Origin: Pseudomonadota bacterium
GTDB taxonomy: Bacteria > Pseudomonadota > Alphaproteobacteria > Rhizobiales > Rhizobiaceae
Length of the DNA: 64,000 nucleotides
Direction of reading: 5' to 3'
Assembly: GCA_023404095.1 (NCBI GenBank)
Contig: JAEYDD010000067.1
Location: forward strand, 62,001-126,000
Every line of letters starts with the position of its first letter. Position 1 is the stretch's first letter. Positions 55,780-64,000 of the stretch are shown piece by piece. The notes below the pieces were generated by a model. That model made no database searches. It was not told the DNA's origin and saw only the letters and a program-made list of their open reading frames with translations. The translations under genes were made by a program, and so were the position numbers.

Positions 55780-56349
55780 ATGACCATTGCCGAACTTTCT
55801 CCACCAGGCGCGGAGCCGATAACGCTTGCCGAGGCGCGGGCACACCTGCGCCTCGACGACGGCGCCGAGGACGAGCTGCTTGCCGCCCTCGTGCTCACCG
55901 CGCGCGAGCACCTGGAGCACGTGACCGGACTGGCGCTGATCACGCGCAGCTTCCGTCTCTATCGCGACGCCTGGCCCGCAAGCCGGATGATTCAGATCGT
56001 CAGGGGGCCGGTGCAAACCATTGACAGCGTTACGGTTTACGACGACGCCGGCATGCCGGTGGAGGTCGCTCTGTCCGGTGCCGTGCTCGACGGCGCCGCG
56101 CGCCCGGCGCGGCTGATGCTGCCGGAGCTGCCGGCGCCCGGCCTGGCGCTGAACGGTATCGAGATCGACTTCACCGCCGGCTTCGGCGAGGCGGGCACCG
56201 ACGTGCCGGACACCCTGAAGCGGGCGCTGCTGACGCATGTGGCGGCAATGTTCGAGCTGCGCGGGGTTCTATCGGCCAGCGACCAGCCGGGCGCGGTGCC
56301 GCCCGGCTACGAGCGGCTGGTGGCGCCTTTCCGCATCCGGAGGCTGTGA
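55780..56349 (+). CDS. Head-tail connector protein (gp6-like, GTA g6)
   Basis: 189 residues from ATG 55780. The start GAEPITLAEARAHLRLDDGA is the hallmark of phage gp6-like connectors, which sit under the portal. LTAREHLEHVTGLALITRSF and the C-terminal TLKRALLTHVAAMFELRG follow the family. The stop overlaps the next gene's start by one base. Confidence 0.9.
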   Translation: MTIAELSPPGAEPITLAEARAHLRLDDGAEDELLAALVLTAREHLEHVTGLALITRSFRLYRDAWPASRMIQIVRGPVQTIDSVTVYDDAGMPVEVALSGAVLDGAARPARLMLPELPAPGLALNGIEIDFTAGFGEAGTDVPDTLKRALLTHVAAMFELRGVLSASDQPGAVPPGYERLVAPFRIRRL

Positions 56350-56684
56350 TGGCGCACCTTTCCTTCGATCCCGGCGTCTTCACCGCGAGGGTGGTGCTGG
56401 AGCGACCGACGGAGACGCCGGACGGGCAGGGCGGCGTCAGCCGGACCTATGTCGCGCTCGGCTCCGCATGGGCGCGGATCGAGCCGGTCTCTGCAGGCCG
56501 CGTTGCGACGGCGAATGCGGATGCGATGCGGGTGACGCACCGGATCTGGCTGCGCAACCGCACCGACCTTGCAAGCGGCATGCGCCTGAGAAAGGGCGCC
56601 CGCTTCTTCGAGATCAGGACGTTCCGCGATCCGGACGAGAGCCGGCGCTACGTCGTCTGCGACTGCGAGGAGATGGAACGATGA
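56349..56684 (+). CDS. Phage head closure / head-tail adaptor protein (GTA g7)
   Basis: 111 residues from ATG 56349; ggagg at 56339-56343 is 5 nt upstream, and a GTG at 56346 is less likely. The family pattern is VVLERPTETPDGQGGVSRTY, GSAWARIEPVSAGR and THRIWLRNRTDL. It closes the capsid under the connector. Four-base overlap (ATGA) with the next gene. Confidence 0.88.
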   Translation: MAHLSFDPGVFTARVVLERPTETPDGQGGVSRTYVALGSAWARIEPVSAGRVATANADAMRVTHRIWLRNRTDLASGMRLRKGARFFEIRTFRDPDESRRYVVCDCEEMER

Positions 56685-57079
56685 GCGCCGCATCCGCCCT
56701 GCAGAAGGCGATCCACGACAGGCTCGCGGGCGACGCCGCCCTGACGGCGCTGATCGGCGCCGGTGGCATCAGCGACCGGCTTCTGGACCGCCAGCGCCTG
56801 CCTATCGTCGTGATCGAGGCGATCGAAAGCCGCGACCGTTCGACCGCGACGGAGGCGGGCGAGGAGCATTTCATAACGCTCGCCGCCTGGTCGAAGGCGG
56901 ACGGGCACCGGGAGGCGCAGGCGATTGCGGCAAGGCTGCACGCCCTGCTGCACGACGCCGATCTTCCCGTCACGGGCTTCACCCTCGTCAGCCTGCTGCA
57001 CCGCTCCACGCGGATCGGCCGCGACAGGGGCAAGCCGTTCCATCGCGCCGAGCTGCGCTTTCGCGCGGTGACGGAGTGA
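56681..57079 (+). CDS. DUF3168 tail-completion protein (GTA g8)
   Basis: 132 residues, start overlapping the previous gene. The DUF3168 pattern is ASALQKAIHDRLAGDAALTA, RLPIVVIEAIESRDRST and EAQAIAARLHALLHDADLPV. In phages such proteins terminate or complete the tail at the head end. Genes g6 to g8 form a tightly coupled block. Confidence 0.9.
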   Translation: MSAASALQKAIHDRLAGDAALTALIGAGGISDRLLDRQRLPIVVIEAIESRDRSTATEAGEEHFITLAAWSKADGHREAQAIAARLHALLHDADLPVTGFTLVSLLHRSTRIGRDRGKPFHRAELRFRAVTE

Positions 57080-57170
57080 GAGGTGACGGAGTGAGAATTG
57101 CCGGCAGGGGCGCGGTTGCGCGCCCTTCCGGCCGAACCGGACGTGTGATCGAACAGAAAAGGAGTGGCGC

Positions 57171-57578
57171 ATGGTGGCGCAAAAGGGACGCGACCTTCTG
57201 CTGAAGGTCGAGGACGGCGGAGGCTATGTGACGGTCGCGGGGCTGCGCTCCAAGCGCCTGTCCTTCAACGCGCAGGCCGTCGACGTGACGGACGCGCAGT
57301 CGGCGGGGCGCTGGCGCGAGCTTCTGAGCGGAGCGGGCGTGCAGCGCGCATCCGTCTCTGGAAGCGGGATCTTCAAGGACCAGGCGTCGGACGCGCTGGT
57401 GCGGGCGGCGTTCTTCGCTGGGAGCGTACTTTCCTGGCAGCTCGCGATCCCCGATTTCGGCACGGTGACGGGCGCCTTCCAGATCACCGCGCTCGAATAT
57501 TCCGGTTCGCACGACGGCGAGGTGCTGTTCGAAATCGCCCTGGAATCGGCCGGGGCGCTTGCGTTCGGAGCACCGTGA
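57171..57578 (+). CDS. Phage major tail protein, TP901-1-like (GTA g9)
   Basis: 135 residues. Forms the tail tube. Family features: KGRDLLLKVEDGGGYVTVAG, SFNAQAVDVTDAQSAGRWRE and SWQLAIPDFGTVTGAFQITA. It ends one base into the next gene. Confidence 0.9.
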   Translation: MVAQKGRDLLLKVEDGGGYVTVAGLRSKRLSFNAQAVDVTDAQSAGRWRELLSGAGVQRASVSGSGIFKDQASDALVRAAFFAGSVLSWQLAIPDFGTVTGAFQITALEYSGSHDGEVLFEIALESAGALAFGAP

Positions 57579-57997
57579 TGACCGGGCGGGCCAATCGACG
57601 ACGCGGCGAGATCGAGGCGGTGCTGGACGGCGAGCGCCGCATCCTCTGCCTGACGCTCGGCGCGCTGGCGGAACTGGAGACGGCGTTTGCCATCGATAGC
57701 CTGAACGAACTGGCAGCCCGGTTTTCGCGCGGGGCCATCGGTGCCCACGACATCATCCGCATCGTCGGCGCGGGACTTCGCGGTGGTGGCAACCTCATGA
57801 GCGACGAGGACGTGGCCGCGATGACGGCGGAGGGCGGAATTCAAGGATTCGCGCGCATCGTCGCCGAACTGCTGTCCGTGACCTTCGCACCGCCGGGAAG
57901 CGAAAACGGATCGCGTGAGGCAGGCGCGACGGGCGTGGCGGTGGTGGCGGGTGGCGATGTCCAAAACCCTCCGTTGCCGCATCCGGGGAGCGGCTGA
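57578..57997 (+). CDS. GTA-gp10 family tail assembly chaperone
   Basis: 139 residues. GTA-gp10-like: NRRRGEIEAVLDGERRILCL, LGALAELETAFAIDSLNELA and RFSRGAIGAHDIIRIVGAGL. Tail chaperones coat the tape measure during tail assembly. The last 25 residues are Gly/Ala/Pro-rich and lie over the open reading frame of the second chaperone, in the -1 frame relation. Confidence 0.88.
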   Translation: MTGRANRRRGEIEAVLDGERRILCLTLGALAELETAFAIDSLNELAARFSRGAIGAHDIIRIVGAGLRGGGNLMSDEDVAAMTAEGGIQGFARIVAELLSVTFAPPGSENGSREAGATGVAVVAGGDVQNPPLPHPGSG

Positions 57998-58248
57998 GCC
58001 CATCGGCAGCACCCTTTCCCTGGAAGGCGGCGCTGCATGAGGGGCTTTGCCGGATGCGGCTGGATCCGAAGACGTTCTGGGCAATGACGCCGCTGGAACT
58101 GGCGATCGCGTGCGGCCTGCATGCCGACGCGCCGGCAGGCGGTACGCCGGATCGCAACGCCCTGCTGGCGCTGATGCGCAGCTATCCCGATCCCGAGCGC
58201 GGATCGGACCCGGCGGGCGGCGGCGAGGCGGTTGAGCGGGACGGTTGA
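57994..58248 (+). CDS. Second tail assembly chaperone (rcc01693-like), non-standard start
   Basis: 84 residues if started at CTG 57994, which overlaps the previous stop as CTGA. The family-conserved N-terminus PFPWKAALHEGLCRMRLDPK is upstream of the first ATG (58054), so a start at 58054 would lose its first half. The core is KTFWAMTPLELAIACGLHAD. The frame is open back to 57919 with no ATG, GTG or TTG in between. A -1 frameshift from the upstream gene is the alternative. Confidence 0.7.
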   Translation: MSPSAAPFPWKAALHEGLCRMRLDPKTFWAMTPLELAIACGLHADAPAGGTPDRNALLALMRSYPDPERGSDPAGGGEAVERDG

Positions 58249-58354
58249 TTGGCCTGACGGCACGAGGAGGGCCACGCCGGTGTATCGCCGCGGGGCGTGA
58301 TCGGCCCGCTGGCGTGCGTCCGAATTCTGAAAATGAGCGAATGGAGTAATGGCG

Positions 58355-58903
58355 ATGGCGGAAACGGATGATCGGCCGCTGGCCGGCACTGTCGAGAGTG
58401 CCGAGACCTTGCGCGACGTGTTCGACGATCTGGAGGCGCGCTCCCGTTCCTTCGGCGCCGCACTGACAACAGCACTCAGGGGCGCGACGGTGGACGGGCG
58501 CGGACTCGAGGGTGTGCTGAAGGGACTGGCCTTGCGGATCAGCGATATCGGCCTATCGGTGGGATTGAAACCCTTGGAGGGTTTCATCGGTTCGGCATTG
58601 TCGGGTCTTGGCGGCAGCGTCACGCCGTTTGCCAAGGGAGGGGTCGTTGCCGCACCCACCTATTTTGCAGGCACTGGTGCGGGCGGCGGCCTTGGCCTGA
58701 TGGGCGAAGCGGGTGCGGAGGCGATCCTGCCGCTGCAGCGCGGGCCGGACGGTGTGCTCGGCGTTGCCGCAGGCGCAGGCGGCGGGGCGACGAACATTGT
58801 CTTCCACGTGACCGCGACGGATGCGGCAAGCTTCACACGCTCGCAGGGACAGATCGCGGCCATGCTGACGCGCGCGGTAGGCCGCGGCCGGCGCAGCCTT
58901 TGA
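58355..58903 (+). CDS. Short phage tail tape measure protein (GTA g11)
   Basis: 182 residues from ATG 58355 (ggag at spacing 8); ATG 58349 is possible. A helical N-terminus (FDDLEARSRSFGAALTTALR) leads to a glycine-rich part with KGGVVAAPTYFAGTGAGGGL and GLMGEAGAEAILPLQRGPDG, the standard tape-measure ending. Very short for a tape measure, consistent with the short tails of gene transfer agents. Confidence 0.88.
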   Translation: MAETDDRPLAGTVESAETLRDVFDDLEARSRSFGAALTTALRGATVDGRGLEGVLKGLALRISDIGLSVGLKPLEGFIGSALSGLGGSVTPFAKGGVVAAPTYFAGTGAGGGLGLMGEAGAEAILPLQRGPDGVLGVAAGAGGGATNIVFHVTATDAASFTRSQGQIAAMLTRAVGRGRRSL

Positions 58904-58922
58904 CGCTGGCGGAGTAACCACC

Positions 58923-59561
58923 ATGACCGGATTTCACGACGTCCGCTTTCCCTTGCGGATCGCGCTTGGCACCAGCGGCGGCCCGGTGCGGCGCACCGAC
59001 ATCGTCTCGCTTTCCAACGGGCGGGAGAACCGCAACCGCCGCTGGCACAATGCCAGGCGGCACTACGACGCCGGTTCCGGCGTGCGCTCGATCGACGACC
59101 TCTACGCGGTGCTCGCATTCTTCGAGGCGCGAGCGGGCCAGCTCTACGGCTTCCGCTTCCGCGATCCCGTCGATTTCAAGTCCTGCGCTCCGGGCGAGGC
59201 GATCTCGCCCAACGACCAGCTCATCGGCACCGGCGACGGCGAAACGGCGCACTTCCAGCTTGTCAAGGTCTACCGCGACGCGGGCGGGGCGACGACGCGG
59301 GTGATCGCAAAGCCCGTGCAGGGCAGCGTGAGTGTGTCGCTCGACGGAGTGACCGCGCCGGCAGCCGACTATGCGGTCGACCACGATCGCGGCGTGGTCA
59401 CGTTTTCGGCGGGTGCCATTCCCGCGGAAGGGCAGGCCGTGCGGGCGGGTTTCGAGTTCGACGTGCCCGTCCGCTTCGACACCGATCGCATCGACATCGA
59501 CCTGGCGCAGTTCAGCGCCGGTCGCATCCCTTCGATCCCGCTGGTGGAGGTGCTGCCATGA
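58923..59561 (+). CDS. DUF2460 distal tail protein (GTA g12)
   Basis: 212 residues. DUF2460 pattern: FHDVRFPLRIALGTSGGPVR near the N-terminus, RENRNRRWHNARRHYDAGSG, and the ending FDTDRIDIDLAQFSAGRIPS. It forms the distal tail ring that connects tube and baseplate. Overlaps g13 by four bases. Confidence 0.93.
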   Translation: MTGFHDVRFPLRIALGTSGGPVRRTDIVSLSNGRENRNRRWHNARRHYDAGSGVRSIDDLYAVLAFFEARAGQLYGFRFRDPVDFKSCAPGEAISPNDQLIGTGDGETAHFQLVKVYRDAGGATTRVIAKPVQGSVSVSLDGVTAPAADYAVDHDRGVVTFSAGAIPAEGQAVRAGFEFDVPVRFDTDRIDIDLAQFSAGRIPSIPLVEVLP

Positions 59562-60448
59562 GGCAGATCCCGGCCGACCTTGCCGCACACCTGTTGAACG
59601 ACGCCACGACTCTCTGCCAGTGCTGGCGCGTGACGCGGCGCGACGGAACCGTGCTGGGCTTCACCGAGCACGACCGCGACCTTGCCTTTGCCGGCCTGAC
59701 GTTTCATGCGGCAAGCGGCTTCCAGGCGAGCGACGCGGAGGCCGGATCGGGCCTTGCCGCGGAGGCGAGCGAGATCGCGGGCGGCTTTTCTTCCAGCGCG
59801 ATCAGCGAGGCCGACCTCGTCGCCGGCCGCTATGACGGGGCGCAGGTCGAGGTCTTCCTTGTCGACTGGCAGGAGCCCGCGCGGCGCATGCTGCTGCGGA
59901 CCGGCGAGATCGGCGAGGTGACGCGGGCCGGGGCTGCCTTTCGCGCTGAACTGAGGCGGATGACGCATGCCCTCGATCAGGTGAAGGGCCGCATCTACGG
60001 CCATCGCTGCGACGCGATTCTCGGGGATGCGCGTTGCGGCGTCGCGCTTGAGACGAGCGAATTGCGGGCAGACGGGGAGGTGACGGAGGTGCTCGACGAG
60101 CGGCGATTGCGGGTATCGGGGCTCGACGGCTTTGCCGCGCGCTTCTTCCGCTACGGAGTGCTGACCTTTGCCGGCGGGGAAAATGCCGGGCTGTCCGCCG
60201 ACGTCGAGGATCATCGGAAAGCACAGCATGCGGCGGAACTGACGCTGTGGCTGCCTATGGCGCTGCCAGTCGCAGTGGGCGACCGCTTCTCGGTTGTGGC
60301 CGGCTGCGACAAGAGTTTTGCGACCTGCCGGGCGAAGTTTGCAAACCACCTCAATTTCAGAGGTTTTCCGCATATGCCCGGAAGCGATTTCGCTTACGGA
60401 TATGCCGATGGCGAAACGGTCCACGACGGCAGGCCGCTCTATGGGTAA
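59558..60448 (+). CDS. DUF2163 baseplate hub protein (GTA g13)
   Basis: 296 residues. DUF2163/BR0599 family: TLCQCWRVTRRDGTVLGFTE, ISEADLVAGRYDGAQVEVFL and the C-terminal CDKSFATCRAKFANHLNFRG with the cysteine pair that in the GTA hub protein binds a metal or Fe-S cluster. Overlaps the next gene by 8 bp. Confidence 0.93.
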   Translation: MRQIPADLAAHLLNDATTLCQCWRVTRRDGTVLGFTEHDRDLAFAGLTFHAASGFQASDAEAGSGLAAEASEIAGGFSSSAISEADLVAGRYDGAQVEVFLVDWQEPARRMLLRTGEIGEVTRAGAAFRAELRRMTHALDQVKGRIYGHRCDAILGDARCGVALETSELRADGEVTEVLDERRLRVSGLDGFAARFFRYGVLTFAGGENAGLSADVEDHRKAQHAAELTLWLPMALPVAVGDRFSVVAGCDKSFATCRAKFANHLNFRGFPHMPGSDFAYGYADGETVHDGRPLYG

Positions 60449-60884
60449 GGCGGGGATCGGACAGTTGGCGGTCGAGGCCGTGCGCGGCTGGATCGGCACG
60501 CCCTATCGACATCAGGCGAGCCGCAAGGGTGTGGGCTGCGACTGCCTCGGACTGGTGAGGGGGGTCTGGCGCGAGCTTTACGGTAGCGAACCCGAGGCGC
60601 CGGGACCCTACCAGCCGGATTGGGCGGAGCGGATGGGCGGCGACCGGCTGCTCGCCGCGGCCATCCGCCACTTTGGCCCTGCGGTGCCGTTGACGGAGAT
60701 GATGGCCGGAGACGTGCTGCTCTTTCGCTGGCGTGCCGATTGTGCCGCCAAACATCTCGGCATCCTGAGCGCTCGGGGGCATTTCATCCACGCCTACGAA
60801 CAGGCGGCGGTGATCGAATCCGCGCTCGTGCCCGCGTGGCGGCGGCGGGTCTGCGGTGTCTTCCGTTTCCCGGAAAAGATCTGA
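60441..60884 (+). CDS. NlpC/P60 family peptidoglycan hydrolase (GTA g14)
   Basis: 147 residues from ATG 60441. Catalytic Cys in GVGCDCLGLVRGVW, His in AAKHLGILSARGHF and the second His in FIHAYEQAAVIES. Opens with IGTPYRHQASRKGVGCDCLG, normal for the family. It sits in the tail hub and cuts cell-wall peptides during DNA delivery. Confidence 0.93.
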   Translation: MGKAGIGQLAVEAVRGWIGTPYRHQASRKGVGCDCLGLVRGVWRELYGSEPEAPGPYQPDWAERMGGDRLLAAAIRHFGPAVPLTEMMAGDVLLFRWRADCAAKHLGILSARGHFIHAYEQAAVIESALVPAWRRRVCGVFRFPEKI

Positions 60885-61066
60885 AACCGATCGCCCCGCT
60901 GCCTGGAAGACGGGCGGTGACGGGGCTGTCCGCTATGGTGGAATCGGTCTGGCAGGCAACTCCGGCAAAACGTTGCAAACATTCATTTTCATGTGGTGCG
61001 CGGCGCGGTCAGGTGGTTGGCCGATCGGCATGCGGCGCGACATCGTAAAGCGCCGGAGGCGGTTTC

Positions 61067-64000
61067 ATGGCGACAATCCTGTTTCAGGCGGCGGGTGCTG
61101 CGCTGGGCGGAATCTTCGGGCCTTTCGGGGCGATCGCCGGCCGCGCGATCGGGGCGCTTGCCGGCTCGGCGGTCGATCGTGCGCTGATCGGCGGAAGCTC
61201 CACCGTGAGCGGACCCCGGCTGCAGGACGGCCGCATTCCGGGCGCCGACGAGGGGGCGGGCATCAGCCGGGTATACGGCACCGCGCGCGTCGGCGGCACG
61301 CTGATCTGGGCGACGCGTTTCGAGGAGGAGGTCACCTCGGAGCGGAGCGGCGGGAAGGCGACGGGCCCGCGCATCGAGACCTACAGCTACTATGCCAATT
61401 TCGCCGTCGGCATCTGCGAGGGGCCGATCGCCGGCGTGCGCCGCGTCTGGGCGGACGGGCGCGAACTCGACCTGACCAACATCCCGATGCGCATCCATCG
61501 CGGCGATGCCGATCAACTGCCCGATCCGCTCATCGAGGCGAAGCAGGGGACGGGCAAGGCGCCCGCTTATCGCGGCCTTGCCTATGCGGTTTTCGAGCGG
61601 CTGCCGCTCGACGGCTTCGGCAACCGGATACCGATCCTGCAGTTCGAGGTGCTGCGCCCCACGGGGACGCTGGAAAACCGGATCCGTGCAGTCACCGTCA
61701 TTCCGGGGTCGAGCGAGCATGGCTACGATCCGCGCCGGGTGACGGAGCGGCTGGGAGCGGGCGAGGGGCGCAACATCAACCGCAACAACAAGGTCGCGCA
61801 GTCCGACTGGACCGCCTCGATCGACGAGTTGCAGGCGCTATGCCCCAATCTGGAGCGCGTGGCGCTGGTCGTCGCCTGGTTCGGCACCGACCTTCGCGCC
61901 GGCCACTGCCGGATCCTGCCCGGGGTGGAAGTCTCCTCGCGAACCGACGAAAGCCGGCCCTGGCGGGTCTGTGGCATCGGGCGGCAGGCGGCGCATCTCG
62001 TCAGCGAGAACGGGGGAGGCCCTGCCTATGGCGGCACGCCCTCCGACGACAGCGTCGTTGAGGCGATTGCCGACCTCAGGGCGCGAGGTCTGAAGGTGTA
62101 TCTCTATCCCTTCGTGCTGATGGACGTGCCGGCGGGAAACGCGCTGCCCGATCCCTACGGCGGCACCGGGCAGCCGCCCTATCCGTGGCGCGGGCGGATC
62201 ACCTGCCATCCGGCACCGGGACTTCCGGCGAGCGCCGACAGGACGGCTGAGGCCCGCGCGCAGGTGGCCGCATTCTGTGGGGCGGCGCAAGAAGGCGACT
62301 TCTCCGTTTCGGGAGCATCGGTCTCCTTCGGTGGCGAAGACGAGGGCTATCGCCGCATGATCCTGCACTACGCGCTGCTGGCAAGAGCTGCGGGCGGCGT
62401 GGACGGCTTCATCATCGGCTCGGAAATGCGCGGGCTGACGCAGGTGCGCGATGGGGCGGACGCGTTTCCTTTCGTCGAGGAATTGTGCGACCTCGCACAG
62501 GACGTGCGCGTCGTCCTCGGACCGGAGACGAAGCTGACCTACGGTGCCGACTGGAGCGAGTACTTCGGCTATCACCCGGCCGACGGCAGCGGCGAGGTGC
62601 ATTTCCATCTCGATCCGCTCTGGGCGTCGCCGGCGATCGACGCTGTCGGCATCGACAACTACATGCCGCTTTCCGACTGGCGGGACGGCGACGCGCTCTC
62701 GGGCAATCCGGACGGCTTCCGGCTGGCGGACGACGAGGATGCCATGCGCAGCATGATTGCCTCCGGCGAGGGCTTCGACTGGTACTATGCCGATGCGGAA
62801 GGCCGGGCCGAGCGCGTGCGCCTGCCGATCACCGACGGTCTGGCAGGACGCGACTGGCTCTATCGCTACAAGGACCTCGCCGGCTGGTGGACGAACCAGC
62901 ACTACGAGCGCTCCGGCGGCGTGGAGCACGCTGAGCCGACCGGCTGGGTGCCACGGGCAAAGCCGATCTGGTTCACCGAGCTCGGTTGCCCGGCCGTGGA
63001 CAAGGGCGCCAACCAGCCGAACGTCTTCACCGACCCGAAAAGTGCGGAGAATGCGCTGCCCTACTTTTCCGGCGGCGGACGGGCGGATGCGATGCAGCGC
63101 CGCTTTTTCGACGCCCATCTCGACTGGTGGCGGCGCGCGAGCGGGCCGGAGCCGGACATGGTCGATCCGGACTACATCTTTGTCTGGACCTGGGATGCGC
63201 GTCCCTATCCGGCCTTTCCGGAGAACGACGCGCTCTGGGCGGACGGGCACAACTGGCAGCTTGGGCACTGGCTGAACGGGCGGCTCGGCGCATCGACCGT
63301 TGCCGATACGATCGCGGCGATCCTGCACGATCACGGCTTTGCCGATTTCGACGTCTCCATGGTGAGCGGCGACCTGACCGGCTTCGTGCAGGCCGAGCCG
63401 GGGTCGGCGCGCAGCCTGCTGGAAGCGCTGATGGCGGCGTTCCAGATCGACGCGGTCGAGGAGGGGCGGACGCTCCGCTTCCGGTCGCGCTCGCGGGTGG
63501 CGCTGCCGGCGCATGCGATCGAGGTGCTTGCCGAGCGTCCCGACGAGGCGGCTTTCGAGGAGGTGCGTGGCCATCTGGGCGAATTCGCCAGCGAAGCCGT
63601 GCTCGACCATATCTCGGACACAGCAGCCTACCAGCAGGTGACTGCCCGTTCCCGCCGCAAGACGACCGGAAGCGACCGGCTGCTACGCCTGTCTCTGCCG
63701 GCGGTGATGCATCCGACCGCTGCGGCAGGCGCGGTGGAAGCGGCGCTGCGCGATCATCGCGCCGCCATGCGCAGGCTGAGCTTCAGGCTGCCGCCGAATG
63801 CGCTGGCGGTCATGCCGGGTGACGTCGTGGAGCTTGTCGAGGGGCCGGAAGGGCGTTTCGTCGTCACGCGCGTCACGGAGGGCGAGGTTCGCGAAATCGA
63901 GGCGCAGAGCTTTGCGGGCGGCGAGGCGAGCGTGCCGGCGCCACCGGCCCTTCGTACCGCCAGATCCGCCGCCGGCCTGGAGGCATCGGCATTTCTGCCG
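61067..64000 (+). CDS. GTA TIM-barrel-like tail protein (GTA g15), 3' end beyond window
   Basis: 978 codons visible with no stop. ATG 61067 follows cggagg at 7 nt. N-terminal MATILFQAAGAALGGIFGPF is a glycine-rich lead, then a GTA TIM-barrel-like domain (ARGLKVYLYPFVLMDVPAGN, VDGFIIGSEMRGLTQVRDGA, AVGIDNYMPLSDWRDGDALS, PIWFTELGCPAVDKGANQPN), and a phage tail 3-type domain in the rest. The last gene of the baseplate set, probably a receptor-binding or megatron-like fibre hub. Partial. Confidence 0.92.
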   Translation, partial: MATILFQAAGAALGGIFGPFGAIAGRAIGALAGSAVDRALIGGSSTVSGPRLQDGRIPGADEGAGISRVYGTARVGGTLIWATRFEEEVTSERSGGKATGPRIETYSYYANFAVGICEGPIAGVRRVWADGRELDLTNIPMRIHRGDADQLPDPLIEAKQGTGKAPAYRGLAYAVFERLPLDGFGNRIPILQFEVLRPTGTLENRIRAVTVIPGSSEHGYDPRRVTERLGAGEGRNINRNNKVAQSDWTASIDELQALCPNLERVALVVAWFGTDLRAGHCRILPGVEVSSRTDESRPWRVCGIGRQAAHLVSENGGGPAYGGTPSDDSVVEAIADLRARGLKVYLYPFVLMDVPAGNALPDPYGGTGQPPYPWRGRITCHPAPGLPASADRTAEARAQVAAFCGAAQEGDFSVSGASVSFGGEDEGYRRMILHYALLARAAGGVDGFIIGSEMRGLTQVRDGADAFPFVEELCDLAQDVRVVLGPETKLTYGADWSEYFGYHPADGSGEVHFHLDPLWASPAIDAVGIDNYMPLSDWRDGDALSGNPDGFRLADDEDAMRSMIASGEGFDWYYADAEGRAERVRLPITDGLAGRDWLYRYKDLAGWWTNQHYERSGGVEHAEPTGWVPRAKPIWFTELGCPAVDKGANQPNVFTDPKSAENALPYFSGGGRADAMQRRFFDAHLDWWRRASGPEPDMVDPDYIFVWTWDARPYPAFPENDALWADGHNWQLGHWLNGRLGASTVADTIAAILHDHGFADFDVSMVSGDLTGFVQAEPGSARSLLEALMAAFQIDAVEEGRTLRFRSRSRVALPAHAIEVLAERPDEAAFEEVRGHLGEFASEAVLDHISDTAAYQQVTARSRRKTTGSDRLLRLSLPAVMHPTAAAGAVEAALRDHRAAMRRLSFRLPPNALAVMPGDVVELVEGPEGRFVVTRVTEGEVREIEAQSFAGGEASVPAPPALRTARSAAGLEASAFLP

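Overview
The window is GC-rich alphaproteobacterial chromosome, most likely from a member of the Rhizobiaceae. Evidence: a MucR/Ros zinc-finger regulator, DUF1491, DUF2336, DUF5330, DUF6456 and DUF6107 proteins, a UDP-glucose dehydrogenase / UDP-glucuronate epimerase pair arranged like rkpK-lpsL of Sinorhizobium, a CyaC-type adenylate cyclase and rhizobial-type intergenic palindromes. I saw no rRNA, tRNA or CRISPR array.

Region 1 (1-16.7 kb) is core-like: mucR; a DnaA domain-IV-like protein coupled to a DUF6456 protein; sufE; a DUF5330 protein; a PAS histidine kinase overlapping a peptidoglycan-binding protein; an RTX-repeat protein; DUF1491 and DUF2336 proteins; a split DUF1214/DUF1254 pair; a class A penicillin-binding protein; a YcgN-type cysteine-cluster protein; a secreted Pro/Arg-rich protein; and a carbon-nitrogen hydrolase.

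Region 2 (16.9-47.3 kb) looks like a surface-polysaccharide and second-messenger region. It has five glycosyltransferases, a polysaccharide deacetylase, two paralogous polysaccharide lyases, an exporter-like ABC protein with a badly degenerate nucleotide-binding domain, a lone cyclic-nucleotide-binding protein, an MBL-fold hydrolase and a complete oligopeptide-type ABC importer in one run with three glycosyltransferases. It also has two UDP-sugar dehydrogenases, a UDP-glucuronate 4-epimerase, two class III nucleotidyl cyclases (one the haem/[2Fe-2S] CyaC type, one in a two-gene unit with a lyase) and a GGDEF diguanylate cyclase. The combination suggests synthesis, export and trimming of a uronic-acid-containing polymer under cAMP and c-di-GMP control; this is inference from gene content.

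Region 3 (47.9-64 kb, running off the right edge) is a gene-transfer-agent (GTA)-like phage cluster in canonical order: coiled-coil ORF in the small-terminase slot, large terminase, portal, DUF6107 protein, prohead protease, capsid, head-tail connector, head closure protein, DUF3168 protein, major tail protein, two tail assembly chaperones, short tape measure, DUF2460, DUF2163, NlpC/P60 hydrolase and the GTA TIM-barrel tail protein. A GH19 endolysin is inserted between terminase and portal. The cluster is preceded by a good promoter, a roughly 300-nt leader with long-range base pairing, and an intrinsic terminator just before the first ORF. The second tail chaperone has no ordinary start codon that would keep its conserved N-terminus.
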